Of a DNA stretch of 49,607 nt, positions 7,912 to 17,640 are shown in pieces. Source of the DNA: Bacillaceae bacterium S4-13-56 (GTDB lineage: Bacteria > Bacillota > Bacilli > Bacillales > JAWJLM01). The translations under genes were made by a program, and so were the position numbers. The number at the start of each line of letters is the position of its first letter. Positions within the stretch are counted from its first letter, which is position 1. The stretch spans positions 1-49,607 of the forward strand of contig JAWJLM010000034.1 of the NCBI GenBank assembly GCA_040191315.1, read 5' to 3'. The notes beneath the pieces were generated by a model. That model saw only the letters and a program-made list of their open reading frames with translations, was not told the DNA's origin and ran no database searches.

Positions 7912-9213
7912 TTATTTATGTTTTTCTTTCCTTTTTAGTTGTTCGAGGTGTTCGAAGAAATTCGGATAAGAAATATCAATCATCTCAACTTCTTTAAGGG
8001 TTACAGGCTCACTCGTAAGCAGGGAAGCAATAGCAACCATCATACCTATACGATGATCACTATATGTTTCAAATTCCCCCCCTCTAAGTTTGCTTGTTCC
8101 TTCTATACTTATTCCATCATCGAATGTAGTGACATTAACTCCTAGTTTTCGTAAAGTAGTAGCAACCGCTTCTATTCTATCTGTTTCTTTATATCTAAGT
8201 TCCTTTGCATCTTTAATAATGGTTGGACCCTCTGCCTGACTTGCGGCTAAAGCTAATATTGGGATTTCATCAATAAGTCTAGGGATAATATCTCCTTGAA
8301 TAACAGTTCCTTTTAAAGGACTACCTTTCACCCTAATATCACCAACTGGCTCTTCCCCAATATTTCTTGTAGGAGTCACAGTAATATCAGCTCCCATTTG
8401 TAGGAGGATATCAATTACTCCAGTTCTGGTTGGATTTAAACCTACATCACGGATGGTGATGTCACTACCCGGTATAATGGCTGAAGCTACAATAAAGAAT
8501 GCGGCTGAAGATATATCTCCAGGTATAGTAACATTTGTCCCCATCAATGATTGCTGATTCGTTATTGAAATCTGATTATCTTTAATGTCAATTTTCCCTC
8601 CAAAAGCAGGGAGCATTCTTTCCGTGTGATCTCTAGTTGGAACTGGTTCAATAACAGTAGTAGTTCCATCAGAAAACATACCAGCAAGCAAAATGGCTGT
8701 TTTTACTTGTGCACTATGTACAGGCAACTCATAAGTCATTCCCTTTAACTGTTTTCCTTCAATTGCAATCGGGAGTTTAGATCCATTAGATCTTCCATTA
8801 ATACTAGCCCCCATTTGTTTTAAAGGGCTTACGACACGATCCATAGGCCTTTTGGAAAGAGAATAATCCCCATACACTACATAATGTCCTGGTATGGAGG
8901 AGAATAGTCCAATTAACAAACGAGCTGTAGTCCCGGAATTCCCAAAATAAATAGGTTCTGTTGGCTCTTTAAAAGAAGTTGGTCCCTGACTATCGATTTC
9001 GCAGGAAGTATCATTTACATCAATGGAAACTCCAAGGGCTTGAAAGGCTTTAACCGTTCGAAGACAGTCTTCACCTGTAAGTAAATTTGTGATATGTGTT
9101 TTCCCTTTAGAAAGGGCACCGAAAATAACAGCACGGTGGGACATGGATTTGTCCCCTGGCACGATGATTTCACCATAAACAGGTTGTTGAAATACTTCTA
9201 ATGTTTTATCCAA
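7912..9213 (-). CDS. aroA: 3-phosphoshikimate 1-carboxyvinyltransferase (EPSP synthase)
   Basis: 433-residue EPSP synthase, joining shikimate-3-phosphate and phosphoenolpyruvate in the sixth step of the chorismate pathway. Family motifs are clear: VPGDKSMSHRA near the N terminus, FGNSGTTARLLIG, VPGDISSAAFF, IPRLIDEIPILALAA and DHRIGMM. The start is taken as TTG at 9213, 7 bases after GGAGG; the ATG at 9231 overlaps the tyrA stop and has no spacer. It is called aroE in B. subtilis. Last gene of the aroC-aroB-aroH-hisC-tyrA-aroA unit. Confidence 0.96.
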   Translation of the reverse strand: MDKTLEVFQQPVYGEIIVPGDKSMSHRAVIFGALSKGKTHITNLLTGEDCLRTVKAFQALGVSIDVNDTSCEIDSQGPTSFKEPTEPIYFGNSGTTARLLIGLFSSIPGHYVVYGDYSLSKRPMDRVVSPLKQMGASINGRSNGSKLPIAIEGKQLKGMTYELPVHSAQVKTAILLAGMFSDGTTTVIEPVPTRDHTERMLPAFGGKIDIKDNQISITNQQSLMGTNVTIPGDISSAAFFIVASAIIPGSDITIRDVGLNPTRTGVIDILLQMGADITVTPTRNIGEEPVGDIRVKGSPLKGTVIQGDIIPRLIDEIPILALAASQAEGPTIIKDAKELRYKETDRIEAVATTLRKLGVNVTTFDDGISIEGTSKLRGGEFETYSDHRIGMMVAIASLLTSEPVTLKEVEMIDISYPNFFEHLEQLKRKEKHK

Positions 9214-9227
9214 AACTACCCCTCCTA

Positions 9228-10325
9228 TCATTCACCTATTGATGTCTCATATCCATCAGCTTGAAGGATTTGCTGACTAGATAATCTGTCCTTCATTGTT
9301 TGGAAGCTAATTCTTAATGCGCCTGTTAAACCTTCTCTTGTTTCTAAAATTTGAATATTAACAATACTTATATCATGTTTAGCTAATAAATTAGTAACTT
9401 TAGCGAGGGCGCCAGGTTGGTCTTGAATATCTACATAGAGATCATAAAAAGATGGAATTGCACCTTTTCTAGATGGTAAAGTATCTCTGAACTCTTTAGC
9501 CTGTGACAAATAATTCAGCATCGAGCCCTTTTGTTCCGATTCTATCCAATCCTTTAGACCTTTCATTTCATGGATCCAATCTTCCAATAATGGCAACATA
9601 TATTCTTTATTTGAAGAGAATATTGACTGCCACATAGATGGGTTACTACTTGCAATCCTAGTGATATCCCGAAAACCACCAGCTGCTAATTCATTAAGAA
9701 ATGGAAACTGTTCATTCCACTTTTTCGCTTGGTGAACTAAAGAAGAAGCAATTAAATGCGGAAAGTGAGAAATTACCGCTGTCAATTGGTCATGAACAGG
9801 GGCTTCAATCTCAACAAAATGACTTTTTGTACTTGAAAGCAAGTCCTCTAAAGCCAACAGGTCCTCCTTTTTACATGAACGGGTTGGACATAAGACATAA
9901 AATGCATTTTCAAAAAGATGTGACTTTGCAGCTTCAATTCCTTTTTTATGAGAACCAGCCATTGGATGACCTCCAACAAAGTGGATGTTGGGATTATCCA
10001 ATTGGTTTACTTTTTCTACAATTTGATTTTTGACTGAACAAACGTCAGATATAATAACTGGCTTATCGTAAGTTAAACCAAAAAGTTGCTCAAGCAGCAC
10101 CAGAGTAATATCTATGGGGGTTGCTAATAATATAAAATCTGATAATATCGCACCTTCCCCTATAGAAGTGATCCCTTGATCTATAACTTGAGAGGAAAGT
10201 GCCTTTTCTACAGAATTAGGGTTAGAATCGTAACCAAGCACCTCCGCTTTATGATTTTCCTTAATGTTCTTGGCAATTGAGCCCCCGATAAGGCCCAGAC
10301 CAATCACAAAAACCTTTTGTTTCAT
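9228..10325 (-). CDS. tyrA: Prephenate dehydrogenase with C-terminal ACT domain
   Basis: 365 residues. The N terminus has the NAD-binding GLGLIGGS motif (9-16), the middle has the prephenate dehydrogenase signature GGHPMAGSHKKGIEAA, and the last 75 residues (YDLYVDIQDQPGALAKVTNLL onward) form an ACT domain that probably binds tyrosine for feedback. It converts prephenate to 4-hydroxyphenylpyruvate. It overlaps hisC by 4 bases, implying translational coupling. Confidence 0.95.
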   Translation of the reverse strand: MKQKVFVIGLGLIGGSIAKNIKENHKAEVLGYDSNPNSVEKALSSQVIDQGITSIGEGAILSDFILLATPIDITLVLLEQLFGLTYDKPVIISDVCSVKNQIVEKVNQLDNPNIHFVGGHPMAGSHKKGIEAAKSHLFENAFYVLCPTRSCKKEDLLALEDLLSSTKSHFVEIEAPVHDQLTAVISHFPHLIASSLVHQAKKWNEQFPFLNELAAGGFRDITRIASSNPSMWQSIFSSNKEYMLPLLEDWIHEMKGLKDWIESEQKGSMLNYLSQAKEFRDTLPSRKGAIPSFYDLYVDIQDQPGALAKVTNLLAKHDISIVNIQILETREGLTGALRISFQTMKDRLSSQQILQADGYETSIGE

Positions 10326-11431
10326 GAATTTTTCTCCATTTTCCTAATCTCGTTGACCTTCTTCTCTATCAATTTCGAAATAGAATCCAAGTCTTCTTCC
10401 GTCCCAATGGTGACCCTTATAGAATTCGGAACCCCCAACGCTTCTCCTGAACGTACAATATACCCATTTTTCATTAAATACTCAAACATCTCATCTCCAC
10501 TGCATGGGAGATGGATGGTTAAAAAGTTTGCCTCAGAAGGATAATATGATAAGTTGAGTTCTTCACAAAACTGAATAAGTTTAGATCGTCCTTCTTTATT
10601 CTTGATAACAGTTTTCTTTATAAATTCTTGATCATCCATAGCTGCAGTTGCGGCTTGTTGAGCGAATCTTGAAGTGTTAAAAGGTTCTCGTGCTGGTTCG
10701 ATAAGTTGAATAATTTCTTGAGAAGCAATACCATAACCAACCCTTAAGGAAGCTAAACCATATGCTTTCGAGAAAGTTCTTAATAGAACAAGGTTTGGAT
10801 GCTTACTAAGTTCAGGAACTAATTCTGGATAATCATTAGCTGTCACATACTCATAATAGGCCTCATCTACTACTACAATGACATTTTTAGGACATCTCAT
10901 TAAGAAGTCTTCCATTTGATTTTTTGCAATATATTTCCCAGTCGGATTATTTGGAGAACATAACCATACAATACGGGTTTGATCATTGATTGCATGTAAC
11001 ATACCCTCTAGGTCATGACTTCCATCTATAGCTGGCACTTCCTTAATCTCAGCACCCTCAATGAGAGCATTGTGCTTATATTGGGAAAAAGTTGGACTTG
11101 CCATAACAGTATTTGTACCTTTTTCAAGAATGGCTCGACTTAAAATTTGGACTATTTCATCCGAACCATTCCCAAAAATCAACATTTCAGGGGCAACCCC
11201 TAAATGAGAAGCTACCTTATTTCTCAATTCTGTAGCATATCCATCAGGATAAAGTGTAAGATTGTCGTACTCTCTTACAAGGGAATTTTTCACTTGAGGA
11301 GAGCATCCAAATGGATTCTCATTGGAAGCAAGTTTCACTACTTTTTCCAAACCATATTTTTGTTTAACTTGTTCCATAGTTCTTCCAGGTTGATATGGTT
11401 TTAGCTTTGACATGATTGGTTTTGCTTTCAT
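10322..11431 (-). CDS. hisC: Histidinol-phosphate / aromatic aminotransferase
   Basis: 369-residue PLP-dependent class I/II aminotransferase. SNENPFG near the N terminus, the CSPNNPTGK segment, VVDEAYYEY and the PLP-lysine motif RTFSKAYGLASLRVGY are all present. In Bacillus this enzyme serves both histidine synthesis and transamination of the tyrosine and phenylalanine precursors, which explains its place beside tyrA. It overlaps aroH by 4 bases at its start. In B. subtilis six trp genes lie between aroH and hisC; here none do. Confidence 0.95.
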   Translation of the reverse strand: MKAKPIMSKLKPYQPGRTMEQVKQKYGLEKVVKLASNENPFGCSPQVKNSLVREYDNLTLYPDGYATELRNKVASHLGVAPEMLIFGNGSDEIVQILSRAILEKGTNTVMASPTFSQYKHNALIEGAEIKEVPAIDGSHDLEGMLHAINDQTRIVWLCSPNNPTGKYIAKNQMEDFLMRCPKNVIVVVDEAYYEYVTANDYPELVPELSKHPNLVLLRTFSKAYGLASLRVGYGIASQEIIQLIEPAREPFNTSRFAQQAATAAMDDQEFIKKTVIKNKEGRSKLIQFCEELNLSYYPSEANFLTIHLPCSGDEMFEYLMKNGYIVRSGEALGVPNSIRVTIGTEEDLDSISKLIEKKVNEIRKMEKNS

Positions 11432-11814
11432 TCTTTCGTTTCCTCCTGTTTGTGCTTTACTAAGTCTGGACGCAGCTTAACAGCTTCGTGTAAATAAATA
11501 TGTTCAATCTCCTGTTGTTCTCTTTCTGTTTCAATATGCATCATAATTCTAATACATTTTTCTAATCCATTTGGAACTGGGATTTCCTGCATACACATTA
11601 CCGGAACAAATTCCCAGCGTTTCAATTTGCGCAATGCTTTTGCAGGAAACCCTGCATTTATATCGTTGGTTACAGAAATAAAGACAGAGGCAACTTGGTC
11701 TGGAACAATTTGATTGAAATGAACCATTTCCCTAAGTAGCTCTTCCGTATAGTCTTCTATCATTATTTGGTTGTTCTCTGGTACAGTGGTTGCACCTCTT
11801 ACTCCCCTAATCAA
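11428..11814 (-). CDS. aroH: Chorismate mutase, AroH type
   Basis: 128-residue monofunctional chorismate mutase of the AroH trimer class: MIRGVRGATTV at the N terminus, FPAKALRKLK.WEFVPVMCMQEI, then CIRIMMHIET. It converts chorismate to prephenate, feeding HisC and TyrA next to it. The start is a TTG after GGAGGGG. Its last bases overlap the hisC start (ATGA arrangement). The C-terminal tail is rich in Lys and Glu. Confidence 0.94.
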   Translation of the reverse strand: MIRGVRGATTVPENNQIMIEDYTEELLREMVHFNQIVPDQVASVFISVTNDINAGFPAKALRKLKRWEFVPVMCMQEIPVPNGLEKCIRIMMHIETEREQQEIEHIYLHEAVKLRPDLVKHKQEETKE

Positions 11815-11860
11815 TCCTTATCCCCTCCAACAGTATGGTACCCAATCAAATTTAGATAAC

Positions 11861-12922
11861 CTAACCTTTTGTGAAATTAATTAATTCTTCTTTAACCAGG
11901 TTTTCATCCACGGGAAGTAATGCTGGATTCCCAATATTTTTTAATAAAACCATCCTTATCTCTCCACCAATCGTTTTTTTATCCATTTTCATCTTTTGTA
12001 GGAGAGAATCCGATTGAAGATTTTTTGAAATGGTTGGATAGTTAAGTTTTTGCATCCAATCCTTATAAGAGTCCATAGGTAAAGAAGTATTGAAAATCCT
12101 TGCACTAAGTTTCAATGCAAAATCAATTCCAATAGCAACTGCCTCACCGTGAGTTATCTTTCCATACCCCATTTCGGCTTCTATAGCATGGCCCAAGGTA
12201 TGACCCAAATTCAAAAAGCTTCGAACTCCTTTTTCAAATACATCCTCTTCCACAATCCTTGCTTTAATCTGAATTCCCCTTTTTAAGCTCGAAACTAAGG
12301 AGGATGGACTGGGAGTTAATGTGGAAAGAGATTGAGTAACTTCATTATAAAAGTCTTGGTCAGCTATTAACCCATGTTTAATAATTTCCGCATAACCAGA
12401 CCGAATCTCTTTTTCAGATAAAGTAGATAATGTGCTTACGTCATAGATAACCATTTCGGGATGATAAAAGTTGCCTATCAAATTTTTTCCTAATGGATGA
12501 TTAATGGCCACTTTCCCACCTACACTACTATCGTGAGCAAGGATTGTGGTAGGAACTTGAATATAGTCAATCCCCCTCATATATGTGGCAGCAACAAATC
12601 CTGCTAAATCTCCCACTACTCCGCCCCCAAGGGCTAAAATAACAGATTCACGGTCTAGCCCAGCTTCAATTACTTTTGTTTGTGTTTGAAGGAACTGTTC
12701 AAAGGATTTTGATTTTTCCCCTTCAGGAATGATAAAAGAATATACCTTACCTTCAGTAGAGTGTAATATATCTTCTAAATATAAATTAGCGACTTTCTGG
12801 TCCGTAACTATAAAAATTTTCGTATACTTCTTCTTGAATAACTTATGAATCTCAAATCGAATGTCATGGCCTATATATACTGGGTATGTCTTTTCCTTTG
12901 TCTGAATCTTTATTTCTTCCAT
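11861..12922 (-). CDS. aroB: 3-dehydroquinate synthase
   Basis: 353-residue AroB with the NAD-binding segment IPEGEKSKSF, ALGGGVVGDLAGFVAATYMRG, PTTILAHDSSVGGKVAINHPLGKN, and the zinc-binding FLNLGHTLGHAIE plus HGEAVAIG. It makes 3-dehydroquinate from DAHP, the second step of the pathway. Its ATG shares one base with the aroC stop (TAATG), so the two are coupled. Confidence 0.97.
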   Translation of the reverse strand: MEEIKIQTKEKTYPVYIGHDIRFEIHKLFKKKYTKIFIVTDQKVANLYLEDILHSTEGKVYSFIIPEGEKSKSFEQFLQTQTKVIEAGLDRESVILALGGGVVGDLAGFVAATYMRGIDYIQVPTTILAHDSSVGGKVAINHPLGKNLIGNFYHPEMVIYDVSTLSTLSEKEIRSGYAEIIKHGLIADQDFYNEVTQSLSTLTPSPSSLVSSLKRGIQIKARIVEEDVFEKGVRSFLNLGHTLGHAIEAEMGYGKITHGEAVAIGIDFALKLSARIFNTSLPMDSYKDWMQKLNYPTISKNLQSDSLLQKMKMDKKTIGGEIRMVLLKNIGNPALLPVDENLVKEELINFTKG

Positions 12923-14088
12923 TAGAAAAGTCTAATCCTCTCTCTATATTCTTCTATAGATTTTTTCAACTGAGTGAATTCATCATGAGGAAAGGTCTCT
13001 AATACTGCTTTTGCTATTTCGAAAGCAACAACATGTTCCATCACTACAGCAGCAGCAGGAACGGCACAAGAGTCTGAACGCTCAATACTAGCTTCAAAAG
13101 GCTCTTTTGTTTCAATATCAACACTTTGTAAAGGTTTGTATAGGGTTGGTATTGGCTTCATTACTCCACGAACAACAATTGGCATTCCAGTGGTCATTCC
13201 ACCTTCAAATCCACCTAGGCGATTTGTTTTTCGATAATATCCTTTTTCCTTCTCCCACGCTATCTCATCATGTACCTGGCTTCCATTTATATTAGCCGCT
13301 TCGAAACCAATACCAAACTCAACACCTTTAAAGGCATTTATGCTAACTACACTACCAGCTATACGACTGTCTAACTTACGATCATAATGAACATAGGATC
13401 CAATTCCAGCTGGTACTCCTTCCACATATACTTCGCAAACCCCACCAATAGAATCCCCTTCTTTTTTGGCAGTATCAATGGCATCCATCATTTTTTGTTC
13501 TACTTCTAAATCTAGGGTTCTTACGGGAGACTGATTTGACCTATCCTTTCTTTCCTGAAAAGAGAGATGATTCTGATCTTCGGCCACAATTCCTCCTATG
13601 TTTTTTACATATCCAATTACATCCACGCCAAGTTCTGATAGTAATTTTTTAGCAACCGCCCCTGCAGCTACTCTTGCAGCAGTTTCCCTTGCCGAAGACC
13701 GTTCTAAAACATTCCTTAAATCCCGATGCCCGTATTTGATAGCCCCATTTAAATCCGCATGACCTGGTCTTGGTCGACTTAGTTGTCGTTTAACCTCTTC
13801 ATCTTCTTCCATTGGGTCTTCTCCCATAATGTTTCTCCAATGGGTAAAATCATCATTATGTACCACAAGGGTAATGGGAGAACCAAGGGTATATCCATGT
13901 CTTACCCCACTTGTAATTTCAACTAAATCTTTTTCAATTTCCATTCTTCTCCCGCGACCATACCCTTTTTGCCTACGTAAAAGTGATTCATTAATGTCCT
14001 CACGTAAAAGTGATAGATGGGAGGGAACACCCTCAATTATAGTCGTCAATTGTTTCCCATGAGATTCTCCTGCAGTTAAATAACGCAT
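12922..14088 (-). CDS. aroC: Chorismate synthase
   Basis: 388-residue FMN-dependent chorismate synthase with the signatures GESHGKQL (8-15), [42 protein letters not shown] and the C-terminal [15 protein letters not shown]. It performs the last step from EPSP to chorismate. First gene of the aromatic operon here, with an AAAGGAGC ribosome site and a promoter candidate at 14132-14160. It is called aroF in B. subtilis. Confidence 0.97.
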   Translation of the reverse strand: MRYLTAGESHGKQLTTIIEGVPSHLSLLREDINESLLRRQKGYGRGRRMEIEKDLVEITSGVRHGYTLGSPITLVVHNDDFTHWRNIMGEDPMEEDEEVKRQLSRPRPGHADLNGAIKYGHRDLRNVLERSSARETAARVAAGAVAKKLLSELGVDVIGYVKNIGGIVAEDQNHLSFQERKDRSNQSPVRTLDLEVEQKMMDAIDTAKKEGDSIGGVCEVYVEGVPAGIGSYVHYDRKLDSRIAGSVVSINAFKGVEFGIGFEAANINGSQVHDEIAWEKEKGYYRKTNRLGGFEGGMTTGMPIVVRGVMKPIPTLYKPLQSVDIETKEPFEASIERSDSCAVPAAAVVMEHVVAFEIAKAVLETFPHDEFTQLKKSIEEYRERIRLF

Positions 14089-14131
14089 CGTTGCAGCTCC
14101 TTTTAATAGAATTGTTTGAATAGTTTGTATT

Positions 14132-14160
14132 ACTATACCATATCATTTTTCATTTGTCGG
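14132..14160 (-). promoter_or_regulatory. Candidate SigA promoter of the aro operon
   Basis: Minus strand: CCGACA, 17-base spacer, TATAGT, about 45 bases before aroC. The -35 is weak but the spacing is ideal, and it lies between the cheR terminator and aroC, the right place for an operon promoter. Confidence 0.5.
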
Positions 14161-14207
14161 CTTTCATATTTATTTTTATTTTTAACATTTCATTATGAAG
14201 GGTATAC

Positions 14208-14238
14208 AAAAAAGCTGACTCCTTCAAGGCAGCTTTTT
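14208..14238 (-). terminator. Terminator overlapping the end of cheR
   Basis: An AAAAGCTG/CAGCTTTT stem followed by U residues on the minus strand. The 5' arm lies within the last codons of cheR, so it ends cheR transcription just before the aro promoter. Confidence 0.7.
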
Positions 14239-15000
14239 GTAAAAGAATGTATCTACTATATCAAAACCATAGGACTGAGGGTTAAAAATTTGCTCCGTAC
14301 TGCCGACAAATAGAATTCCACCCGGTCTTAATGCATGATAAAAGTTTTGATAAATTTTATTCTTTGCTTCTTCGGTAAAATAAATGAGGACATTTCTGCA
14401 AATAATTAAGTCAAATGATTGATCATATGTATCAGCAAGTAAGTTATGTTTCTCAAAGGAAACAGCTCTTTTCATGGCATTAGAAATATGAAAAAAAGAC
14501 CCATCTTGATTGAAGTATTTTTTTCGATAAAAATCCGGAACTTCCTGTAGACTACGTTCTGGATAGACACCTAGTTTGGCGCGCTCTATTATTTTCAAGT
14601 CGATATCAGTAGCCACAATTGTAGATTTATTTAATGAATGATAACGATCTAAGAGCATAGCTAAGGTATAAGGCTCCTCACCTGTCGAACATGCCGCACT
14701 CCATGCTTTAAAACTACTTTTCTGACTAAGAAGATCAGGAAGGATTTTCTTTTCTAATACCTCCCACCTCTTATAATTTCTAAAAAACTCAGAGACATTT
14801 ATTGTCATCCTGTCCAAAAATTCAGCCAGTAGACCATGGTCTACAGAAATGGCCTTTTCATATTGTGAAAAAGTCGAAAATCCTCTCTTGTCCCTTAAAG
14901 AGGTTAATCTTCTTTTCATTTGTGCTTCTTTATACAACGACAAATCAATTCCTGTCTTCTTTTTAATACTTAATATAAATTGTCCATAATCATTCTCCAT
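14224..15000 (-). CDS. cheR: Chemotaxis protein methyltransferase
   Basis: 258-residue CheR: an N-terminal helical domain (about 1-75) and a SAM-dependent methyltransferase domain with SAACSTGEEPYTLAML, LKIIERAKLGVYPERSL, FDLIICRNVLIYF and LFVGSTE. It methylates glutamates of chemoreceptors, using S-adenosylmethionine. Its place before aroC is as in B. subtilis, where ndk precedes it; here a tcyP-containing segment separates ndk and cheR. It implies a motile organism. Confidence 0.94.
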   Translation of the reverse strand: MENDYGQFILSIKKKTGIDLSLYKEAQMKRRLTSLRDKRGFSTFSQYEKAISVDHGLLAEFLDRMTINVSEFFRNYKRWEVLEKKILPDLLSQKSSFKAWSAACSTGEEPYTLAMLLDRYHSLNKSTIVATDIDLKIIERAKLGVYPERSLQEVPDFYRKKYFNQDGSFFHISNAMKRAVSFEKHNLLADTYDQSFDLIICRNVLIYFTEEAKNKIYQNFYHALRPGGILFVGSTEQIFNPQSYGFDIVDTFFYKKLP

Positions 15001-15120
15001 CGGGTACCCTCTCTATCTCATGAACTCTCTTTCTCTTATTATTTTACCGTATCTTTTAATAGACCAAAAGAAGATTTTAAAAAGGGTAGATGAAATCTCC
15101 CAGATAACACCAATACGGAA

Positions 15121-15456
15121 ATACTAATATCAGGACACATGAGGATCAAACTTCCCTGCTATTCGTACAGCATGACAACTCCTATTATTACGCAAGCAAA
15201 AATCTTTTCCCACCAGCTTCTAATGCTTTTGCAGAGATACTTTACGAACATCTTTGACGTTAACCATAGTATCAAACACTAAGCCTTTTTTGCATCTTGA
15301 AGAGGTTCATCAAGGTTAGAAGGTGAAATCGCCATGGAATCGGCCAAATTTTTTAAAAAACAGAACATTCCCTATTTGGTGTCAGTTACTTTTTTCACAT
15401 AATGGAAAGACAGGATAGCACGTCATGTTGCTGCAAATGTTTACATAAAATTACAA
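15121..15456 (-). pseudogene. Possible decayed coding stretch
   Basis: The 533-bp gap between cheR and tcyP has no intact gene. On the minus strand, short protein-like runs can be read in different frames with stops and shifts (for example SPSNLDEPLQDAKKA and VFDTMVNVKDVRKVS), suggesting a gene remnant. I cannot name its family. The rest of the gap (15001-15120) is A/T-rich leader of cheR with nothing clear. Confidence 0.3.
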
Positions 15457-15458
15457 AA

Positions 15459-15510
15459 AAGAAACATGAGAACCGTCCACGTGTGTACGAGGTCAGTTCC
15501 CATGTTTCTT
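15459..15510 (-). terminator. Long hairpin downstream of tcyP
   Basis: Two arms (AAGAAACATG at 15459-15468 and CATGTTTCTT at 15501-15510) with further imperfect pairing (GAAC.. with ..GTTC) and a U run on the minus strand. It serves as a tcyP terminator. The arm sequence resembles the REP-like hairpins common in Firmicutes, so it may be of mobile origin; that is inference. Confidence 0.65.
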
Positions 15511-15533
15511 TATCTGCTTCACTATGATTTGAT

Positions 15534-16928
15534 TTATATGCTTACGTCTTTTTCGATTGCGTTATGGTCATTGTATGTTTTGATGTCTAGTTTTTTCAAG
15601 ATTCTAGAAGTTAATGTACCGGATAACATTGCTCCGTTAACGTTTAGCGCTGTACGACCCATGTCAATAAGTGGTTCTACCGAGATTAGTAAACCAGCTA
15701 ATGCTACTGGTAGGTTCATGGAAGAAAGAACGATTAGTGCGGCGAATGTTGCACCGCCACCTACACCGGCAACACCAAATGAACTAATTCCGATAATAAG
15801 GATTAACTGCACAATGAATCCAGGTGTAAGTGGATCAATACCTTGAGAAGGTGCGATCATCACTGCTAGCATCGCAGGATAAATCCCCGCACAACCATTC
15901 TGGCCAATCGTAGCACCGAATGACGCAGACATGTTCGCAATCCCCTCGTGTACACCCAAACTATTCTTTTGTGCTTGAATGTTAAGTGGGATCGTACCTG
16001 CACTCGAACGAGAAGTGAAGGCGAATCCAAGAACTGGCAATACTTTTCGAAGGAATGTTAATGGATTCAATCCAAACAATCCTACAACGATTAAGTGAAT
16101 AATAAACATTGCTAATAGTGCAACATACGATGCACCAACAAACTTTCCAAGTTCCAGAATTCCGGCAACATCAGTTCTTGCAACTGTAACTGCCATTAAT
16201 CCTAGAATACCATATGGTGTTAAACGAAGAATTAGCGTAACGATACGCATCACTACGGCATAAACGGTATTCACCCAATCAATAAATCGAGCAGCTTCTT
16301 CCGGTTGCTTTCTTCGGACTCCAAGGACAGCCACCCCGATAATGAGGGAGAAAATCACGACAGCAATCGTGGAAGTTGCACGCGCACCTGTCATATCCGC
16401 GAATGGATTTGATGGAATAAAACTCAAAATCTGTTGTGGAATTGACATATCCTCCACCGTTGGCAATCGTTCTTCTAAAGCAATACCTCTGTCTGTTTCA
16501 GGTTGGCCTGCCTCAATTTGACTGGCATCCAAGTTAAAGATTGAAGCTGCTGAAATACCAACAATTGCTGCAACCATGGCTGTTGCAACAAGAATACCAA
16601 TGATCCACGCAGCCATTTTCCCTAACTCTGCAGATTTCTCTAAATTGATGATCGATTGTACAATCGACACCATGATTAATGGAATAACGATCATCATAAG
16701 TAAACTTACATAACCTCTACCTACTATGTTGTACCATTCCGTAGTTGTACTAACAATAGCCGAATCTGGATTGTATGCTAGTTGTAAAAATGCACCGAGC
16801 AAAATCCCTAGCCCCAAACCAGCAAATACACGCTTACTGAAAGATAAGTGCTTTTTTTGCATGTAAAATAGAATACCAATAAGACCAAACATAATTGCAA
16901 TATTAACCAAAATTAAAAAAGTATCCAT
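15534..16928 (-). CDS. tcyP: L-cystine/dicarboxylate symporter, TcyP-like
   Basis: 464-residue sodium- or proton-coupled symporter of the DAACS family. It has about eight transmembrane segments, the re-entrant serine-rich loop FAFTSRSSAGTIPLN, the ASFGATIGQNGCAGIYPAML segment and the substrate motif IDMGRTALNVNGAM. The NGCAGIYPAM and FGVAGVGGGATFAAL segments match TcyP (YhcL), the cystine uptake protein, better than glutamate or dicarboxylate carriers. Good ribosome site (GGAGGGG, 7-base spacer). In B. subtilis it is not between ndk and cheR; here it lies between remnants, which suggests relocation or transfer. No T-box or S-box leader was seen. Confidence 0.88.
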   Translation of the reverse strand: MDTFLILVNIAIMFGLIGILFYMQKKHLSFSKRVFAGLGLGILLGAFLQLAYNPDSAIVSTTTEWYNIVGRGYVSLLMMIVIPLIMVSIVQSIINLEKSAELGKMAAWIIGILVATAMVAAIVGISAASIFNLDASQIEAGQPETDRGIALEERLPTVEDMSIPQQILSFIPSNPFADMTGARATSTIAVVIFSLIIGVAVLGVRRKQPEEAARFIDWVNTVYAVVMRIVTLILRLTPYGILGLMAVTVARTDVAGILELGKFVGASYVALLAMFIIHLIVVGLFGLNPLTFLRKVLPVLGFAFTSRSSAGTIPLNIQAQKNSLGVHEGIANMSASFGATIGQNGCAGIYPAMLAVMIAPSQGIDPLTPGFIVQLILIIGISSFGVAGVGGGATFAALIVLSSMNLPVALAGLLISVEPLIDMGRTALNVNGAMLSGTLTSRILKKLDIKTYNDHNAIEKDVSI

Positions 16929-17018
16929 ACCATTTCCCCTCCTATTCTCCTATTCTTAAACATTTATATTCTACTAAATCATATAGGATTACTCGAATTA
17001 AAGCAAGTGGTGGAAACA

Positions 17019-17470
17019 TAGGGTATGTGTCAAGTTTTTCTCGTCATGACATTAGTCCTAAGTAAAAGAAAACAGGTTCCTAATCTATCTCATCACCCTA
17101 ATCTTTCAATCCTAATTGCAGCTTTTAACGAGGAAGATTATTTTGAAAAAACAATCAAGAAGATTTTATCAAACCAATATAAGGGGGATCTAGAAATCAT
17201 TGTCATTAATGATTGTTTTACCGATTTTAAACTAGCAAGATTCTACACGAGTTAGAACGAGAATATTCACAACTTAAAGTGCTTAAATCTAAAGTGAATA
17301 GAGGTAAATCCGCTGCACTCAATCGCGTATTAAAAATAGCAAGCTATGGATTATATCGTCACTGTTGATGCAGATACGTAGTTGCACGAGCATGCATTAT
17401 CCGTTAATCGTCAAGCCGATGTTTCATAGTAAACTTCGTGTTGGGGTAGTCGCTGGATCGATTGCTTAGA
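17019..17470 (+). pseudogene. Family 2 glycosyltransferase remnant
   Basis: Plus-strand fragments of a GT2 enzyme. One frame reads NLSILIAAFNEEDYFEKTI then LEIIVINDCFTD, the nucleotide-binding fold of these enzymes. After a shift comes NRGKSAALNR and then DYIVTVDADT, the DxD region, followed by in-frame stops. Several frameshifts and stops make it non-functional. The parent was probably a membrane polysaccharide synthase (PgaC-like). It shows that the tcyP region has undergone gene gain and decay. The remaining gap up to ndk holds nothing I can identify other than the ndk terminator. Confidence 0.75.
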
Positions 17471-17596
17471 TTCTTCATCACTCCATGAAATATATCGTAT
17501 CAAAACCTGTCCAACTACATTGATGACATATGTGCTTTATATATGGGAGATTAGCCCCTCTCTTGCTAGTTCATCATCCTCGCAACATGTATATGC

Positions 17597-17630
17597 AAAA
17601 AAAAAGAGAGAATGTCAAAGGACATTCTCT
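17597..17630 (-). terminator. Terminator of ndk
   Basis: A perfect 10-bp stem (AGAGAATGTC/GACATTCTCT) with a 4-nt loop and a U run of about nine on the minus strand, 10 bases past the ndk stop. A textbook intrinsic terminator. Confidence 0.9.
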
Positions 17631-17640
17631 TATACTCTAA

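Noticed and set aside
13107-14062. Plus-strand frames opposite aroC and similar frames opposite other long genes
   Set aside because: They are antisense shadows of well-identified proteins, without ribosome sites or family features.
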